Positions 63,565 to 64,000 of a DNA stretch of 64,000 nt are shown in pieces. Within the stretch, counting starts at the first letter, position 1. Every line of letters starts with the position of its first letter. Source of the stretch: Mollicutes bacterium. GTDB lineage: Bacteria; Bacillota_I; Bacilli_A; Izemoplasmatales; Izemoplasmataceae. The DNA is taken from contig PWYL01000036.1 in the NCBI GenBank assembly GCA_003568315.1, forward strand, positions 1 through 64,000. Reading direction: 5' to 3'. The translations under genes were made by a program, and so were the position numbers. Below the pieces are notes generated by a model. It was not told where the DNA came from, ran no database searches, and saw only the letters and a list, made by a program, of their open reading frames with translations.

Positions 63565-64000
63565 ATGGACCCCTTGTTTGATGGACTCAATGAAGCACAG
63601 ATGGAAGCGGTCAAAGCGACCGAAGGTCCGGTGATGGCCATCGCCGGCGCCGGCAGCGGTAAAACGAGCGTTTTGACGCGACGCATCGCCCATATCATTC
63701 TCAATCTCGGTGTCCCCAAGAACAACATCCTCGCCATCACGTTCACGAACAAGTCCGCCGACGAGATGAAGATGCGCATCGCCGACCTCCTCTCGACTTC
63801 CACACGTGGCATGTGGATATCCACTTTCCATGCCATGTGTTCGCGGATTCTCCGCGACCATGTCGACCGTCTGGGATATTCCCGGAATTTTTTGATTATA
63901 GACGATGACGATGTCAAACAGATGATCAAGATTGTCATGAAGGCATTGGATATCGACGTGAAGACCGTACCGCCGCGGCGGGTGAAACCCCATCTTTTGA
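63565..64000 (+). CDS. pcrA: UvrD/PcrA-family DNA helicase, 3' end cut by window
   Basis: The first 145 residues of a superfamily 1A helicase; the frame is open to the window end, so the ORF track missed it. MDPLFDGLNEAQMEAVKATEGPVMAIAGAGSGKTSVLTRRIAHII contains the Q motif and Walker A, AITFTNKSADEMKMRI motif Ia, and WISTFHAMCSRILRDHVDRLGYSRNFLIIDDDD the following segments, all as in PcrA. It unwinds 3'-5' in repair and replication. A TATAAT lies at 63542-63547 without a good -35. The ribosome site is weak (AGGTGA). The family assignment is sure; PcrA versus UvrD naming is by Gram-positive custom. Confidence 0.88.
   Translation, partial: MDPLFDGLNEAQMEAVKATEGPVMAIAGAGSGKTSVLTRRIAHIILNLGVPKNNILAITFTNKSADEMKMRIADLLSTSTRGMWISTFHAMCSRILRDHVDRLGYSRNFLIIDDDDVKQMIKIVMKALDIDVKTVPPRRVKPHLL

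Overview
The window is a chromosomal segment of a bacterium, about 55% G+C by eye, centred on the replication origin. Gene content and order point to Bacillota in the broad Bacilli / Erysipelotrichia / wall-less-relative group: the dnaA-dnaN-yaaA-recF-gyrB-gyrA-serS run, the rpmH-rnpA-yidC-jag run, the rsmA-ispE-spoVG-prs block, T-box leaders, YutD/YutG/Nfu-like genes, CdaA and a DUF1461 protein. TGA is used freely as a stop and TGG as Trp, so the standard bacterial code applies, not the Mycoplasma code. I cannot place the organism more precisely. No mobile element, phage gene, CRISPR array, tRNA or rRNA was seen.

Layout. 1-5.5 kb: NfeD-like, RDD and SPFH membrane proteins, asnS with an Asn T-box, a second RDD protein and prs. 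5.6-9.9 kb: spoVG, ispE, rsmA, a lipid kinase and pta, with four parS-like sites between 6.96 and 8.83 kb. 10-14 kb: ppaX, a HIT protein, an M17 aminopeptidase, and serS with a Ser T-box. 14-22.6 kb: gyrA, gyrB, recF, yaaA, dnaN and dnaA, all leftward. 22.63-23.0 kb: oriC-like intergenic region with DnaA-box-like repeats of the form TTTTCCACA. 23-29.6 kb: rpmH, rnpA, yidC, jag, pth and mfd, all rightward. The two divergent arms mark the origin.

29.7-36.5 kb: an orphan membrane protein, then a tightly overlapping leftward operon, aroA-aroB-aroC-chorismate mutase-aroE/aroK fusion-aroQ-aroF. It encodes every step from erythrose-4-phosphate plus PEP to chorismate, and on to prephenate. 36.7-43.3 kb: one-carbon genes fhs, folD and glyA interleaved with an M32 carboxypeptidase, a flavin reductase-like protein and a DUF1461 protein. 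43.3-49.2 kb: hslO, dusB, hflX and a B12-dependent ribonucleotide reductase.

49.4-54.3 kb: the c-di-AMP synthase cdaA followed by a membrane PAS/degenerate-GGDEF protein that resembles GdpP without its phosphodiesterase domain, then 5-formyl-THF cyclo-ligase, ispD, ispF, a YutD-like gene, an Nfu-like gene and a YutG/PgpA-like gene. 54.4-59.5 kb: an S1-domain protein, pgi, a second lipid kinase, and the t6A genes tsaE-tsaB-(rimI)-tsaD, with rimI broken by two single-base deletions in homopolymers. 59.6-64 kb: a large acidic membrane-anchored protein with two repeated modules, glnS, a cold-shock protein and the start of a PcrA/UvrD helicase cut by the window end.

Most of the window is core housekeeping. 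The parts that look least described are the CdaA-adjacent GdpP-like protein, the 608-residue repeat protein, the SDH-shikimate kinase fusion, the extra extracytoplasmic domain on YidC, the parS cluster without parAB nearby, and the uniform variant DnaA boxes. Start codons were chosen from Shine-Dalgarno spacing and often differ from the ORF track. All family assignments come from reading motifs by eye; no search was run.
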